In this document: positions 50,555 to 52,471 of the stretch, in pieces | How positions within the stretch are numbered: the first letter of the stretch is position 1 | Layout of the letters: each line of letters opens with the position of its first letter | Assembly: GCA_016934715.1 (NCBI GenBank) | Contig: JAFGSI010000086.1 | Span: forward strand, 1-52,471 | Source of the DNA: Anaerolineales bacterium | Lineage (GTDB): Bacteria; Chloroflexota; Anaerolineae; Anaerolineales; Villigracilaceae | Reading direction: 5' to 3' | DNA length: 52,471 nucleotides | The notes under the pieces: generated by a model | The model's input: only the letters and a program-made list of their open reading frames with translations | Told to the model about the DNA's origin: nothing | Database searches by the model: none | Made by a program: the position numbers and the translations under genes

Positions 50555-51184
50555 CTATACCAGATGAGACTTCAAAACGTCCAATGCCTTCAGCGGCATG
50601 ACGAGTTTGTCGTAACCAAGGATGTCCCGGATGTTCAGGTAGTTTGCCATCAGAAGCTTGGCGTCCGGGAGGTTGCGGGTCGAGCGAGCCACCACATCGT
50701 AGTTGGCATCCTTCTCCACGACCAGCACCAGGGCGGTCGCTTCCCCAACCAGCAGATTCAGGGCCTCCGCCATCAGGCGGGTCTTGGGCTCCTGGAGGGT
50801 GATCTCGTCCACGATCACGACGCCCGCATCGGCAGCCTTGACCGACAGCGCCGAGCGCAGAGCCGCCCGCCGCATCTGCTTGGGCATGTGCTGGGTGTAC
50901 TTGCGCGGACGCGGCGCATGGATCCTGCCACCGCCGACCCACTGGGCAGCGCGCGTGGACCCCTGGCGGGCGCGCCCGGTGCCCTTCTGGCGCCACGGCT
51001 TGCGACCGCCGCCGGCCACTTCCCCACGGACCTTGGTCTTGTGCGTGCCCAGACGGGCATTCGCCATCTGCTGGAGATACGCCTGGTGCATCAAATCCAC
51101 ATTGACCGGGGCTTCGAAGATCTCGGCCGGCAGTTCAACCGTCTTGACCTTCTCGCCTTTCATGTTGAAGACATCGACTTTCAT
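50555..51184 (-). CDS. rplD: 50S ribosomal protein L4
   Basis: 209 aa. 'RLGTHKTKVRGEVAGGGRKP', 'WRQKGTGRARQGSTRAAQWV', then 'KMPKQMRRAALRSALS'-like segment. In E. coli L4 regulates the S10 operon. 27 bp after rplC. Confidence 0.97.
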   Translation of the reverse strand: MKVDVFNMKGEKVKTVELPAEIFEAPVNVDLMHQAYLQQMANARLGTHKTKVRGEVAGGGRKPWRQKGTGRARQGSTRAAQWVGGGRIHAPRPRKYTQHMPKQMRRAALRSALSVKAADAGVVIVDEITLQEPKTRLMAEALNLLVGEATALVLVVEKDANYDVVARSTRNLPDAKLLMANYLNIRDILGYDKLVMPLKALDVLKSHLV

Positions 51185-51211
51185 AATACCTGTGCTCCCA
51201 TGATGCTGCGC

Positions 51212-51841
51212 CTATTGCTTGCGCGCATCCTTGATCAAGACCAGGCCACCCTTCGGACCAGGGACAGCCCCGTGGACACCGAGCAGGTTGCGCTCAGGGT
51301 CCACCAGGATGACCTTCAGGCCCTGGGCGGTAACGCGCTCATGACCCATGTGACCAGGACGACGAGACCCCTTGTAAACCCGTCCAGGGGTGGTAGTGGC
51401 CGAGTTCGCACCGGGCGCGCGCACGCGATCAGAAGCACCGTGGGTCTTGATGCCGCCGGCGAAATGATAGCGCTTGACCACGCCGGCAAATCCCTTACCC
51501 TTGCTGGTGCCAACCACATCCACCCGTTCGCCCAGGTCGAAGATATCGACGGTGACCTTGTCACCGACCTGGTATTCGGCATTCTTGAGGCGGAACTCGC
51601 GCAAAAAACGCAGTGGAGGCAGCTCGTTCTTCTTGAGGTGACCGAGTTCGCCGGAAGTCAGGCGCTTCGGATTGGCCTCGACGAATCCCAACTGCACCGC
51701 TGCGTAGCCTTCGATTTGCGGAAGACGCACCTGCGTAACATAGCAAGGCCCAGCTTCGATCAACGTGACGGGCAGAGCCGCACCACTTTCATCGAAGATC
51801 TGGGTCATACCGATCTTCTTGCCAATCAGCCCTTTTAACAT
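51212..51841 (-). CDS. rplC: 50S ribosomal protein L3
   Basis: 209 aa. 'MLKGLIGKKIGMTQIFDESG', 'GTSKGKGFAGVVKRYHFAGG', 'SRRPGHMGHERVTAQGLKVI'. AAGGAGAAAAT precedes the ATG. It is separated from rpsJ by 221 bp, unusual in this tight cluster. Confidence 0.98.
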   Translation of the reverse strand: MLKGLIGKKIGMTQIFDESGAALPVTLIEAGPCYVTQVRLPQIEGYAAVQLGFVEANPKRLTSGELGHLKKNELPPLRFLREFRLKNAEYQVGDKVTVDIFDLGERVDVVGTSKGKGFAGVVKRYHFAGGIKTHGASDRVRAPGANSATTTPGRVYKGSRRPGHMGHERVTAQGLKVILVDPERNLLGVHGAVPGPKGGLVLIKDARKQ

Positions 51842-52062
51842 GCTCTATTTTCTCCTTCATGTCAGTATTGGGGCAGGGGTCACCCGCCCGGAGACTGTCA
51901 ACCTGGGCTTAGGCTGCATCATCTCCGTACAGCACAGTCAACTGGCTTGCCGCGGCGCACAGGAGTTTTGAGGCCTACGGACAAGGCGGTTCTTGCGCTG
52001 CCTTTCCAATCTAACTGGCCTGACCATCGTGCTGCCAGACCAGTTAGGGTATGGACCAAATC
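51842..52062 (-). other. 221-bp rpsJ-rplC spacer with hairpin 52011-52047
   Basis: CTAACTGG (52011-52018) and CCAGTTAG (52040-52047) can pair, with an inner CTG/CAG extension across one mismatch. No U-run follows. The spacer has no ORF or recognised promoter. A regulatory leader for the rplC-downstream genes is possible. Confidence 0.45.
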
Positions 52063-52371
52063 CTAGATTTTGATCTCGATATCCACACCCGCCGGCAGGT
52101 TCAGCCGCATCAGCATGTCGATCGTCTTCGAATCAGGGTCGAGGACATCGATCAGCCGATTGTGGGTCCGGATTTCGAAGTGCTCGTGCGAATCCTTGTC
52201 GATGAACGCAGAGCGCCGTATTGTAAACCGTTCTAGCTTGGTTGGCAAGGGTACCGGACCAACTACGCGGGCGCCGGAGCGCTCAGCCGTTTCGACAATC
52301 CGCTTGGCAGACTGGTCGAGAACGCGATGATCGTAAGCCTTAAGGCGGATACGGATCTTTTGCTTCGTCAT
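52063..52371 (-). CDS. rpsJ: 30S ribosomal protein S10
   Basis: 102 aa. '[20 protein letters not shown]', '[20 protein letters not shown]', '[20 protein letters not shown]'. Also NusE in antitermination. 13 bp after tuf. Confidence 0.98.
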   Translation of the reverse strand: MTKQKIRIRLKAYDHRVLDQSAKRIVETAERSGARVVGPVPLPTKLERFTIRRSAFIDKDSHEHFEIRTHNRLIDVLDPDSKTIDMLMRLNLPAGVDIEIKI

Positions 52372-52384
52372 AGGTGTCCCTTAA

Positions 52385-52471
52385 TTATTCGATGATCTTG
52401 GTGATGACGCCAGCGCCGACGGTCAGGCCGCCTTCACGGATGGCGAACTTGGAACCCTGCTCGAGGGCCAC
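52385..52471 (-). CDS. tuf: Elongation factor Tu, C-terminal 28 codons (5' part outside window)
   Basis: The visible end reads 'VALEQGSKFAIREGGLTVGA' then 'GVITKIIE' and TAA (52387-52385), the universal EF-Tu C-terminus of domain III. The str-S10 junction tuf-rpsJ is common in bacteria. Confidence 0.95.
   Translation of the reverse strand: MALEQGSKFAIREGGLTVGAGVITKIIE

Noticed and set aside
1-52471. CRISPR arrays or defence systems
   Set aside because: No regularly spaced direct repeats and no cas, restriction-modification or toxin-antitoxin genes were recognised on either strand.

Overview
The window (about 52.5 kb, GC-rich) looks like a chromosome segment of a Chloroflexota bacterium, most likely Anaerolineae. 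That assignment is inference. It rests on a class II (B12-dependent) ribonucleotide reductase carrying two inteins, a PIG-V-like mannosyltransferase, a lipoprotein serpin, zinc-ribbon forms of S4, S14 and L36, and many -10 boxes (TANAAT) lying very close to start codons. No rRNA, tRNA or CRISPR array was seen.

Layout. Positions 1-9140 are mostly accessory: two surface or secreted proteins, an eroded IS110-family transposase, a Crp/Fnr regulator divergent from a membrane protein with two palindromic operators between them, an MFS transporter, a serpin, a nitroreductase, and a response regulator next to the wreck of a histidine kinase. Positions 9140-15500 hold metG with a long leader, a divergent ABC exporter, and a DUF177-sigma factor operon. 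Positions 15200-25800 hold a strong promoter with a structured RNA candidate, a lipoprotein, a cyclic-nucleotide-binding/PP2C phosphatase, small membrane proteins, a deoxynucleoside kinase, a nucleotide-sugar epimerase, a PIG-V-like enzyme with two sugar ABC permeases, and a secreted cyclophilin. Positions 25970-33320 hold nrdJ (two inteins), nrdR and a divergent orphan sensor kinase. From 33600 to the right edge, all on the minus strand, lies a nearly continuous tuf-S10-spc-alpha ribosomal protein cluster, followed by truA, rplM, rpsI and a MazG-family gene.

Most striking observation. On the minus strand upstream of metG (methionyl-tRNA synthetase) there is a 35-codon reading frame (11163-11270) in which 7 of 13 consecutive codons are AUG. 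A -35/-10 pair sits so close that the transcript would start at or next to the first AUG. The frame is followed after 22 nt by a U-tailed terminator (11111-11140). The 5' arm of that terminator can instead form a 9-bp helix with the end of the reading frame (11182-11190). This is the architecture of a ribosome-mediated transcription attenuator that senses charged tRNA-Met, placed in front of the enzyme that charges tRNA-Met. I know of no described case of this kind for metG.

How the genes work together. The right half is the translation and secretion core (r-proteins, SecY, RpoA, Adk, Map, TruA). The nrdJ/nrdR pair supplies and controls dNTPs, and the deoxynucleoside kinase adds salvage. The left half is envelope biology, signalling and transport. 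Several convergent gene pairs share long perfect inverted repeats, most of them followed by little or no U-tract.
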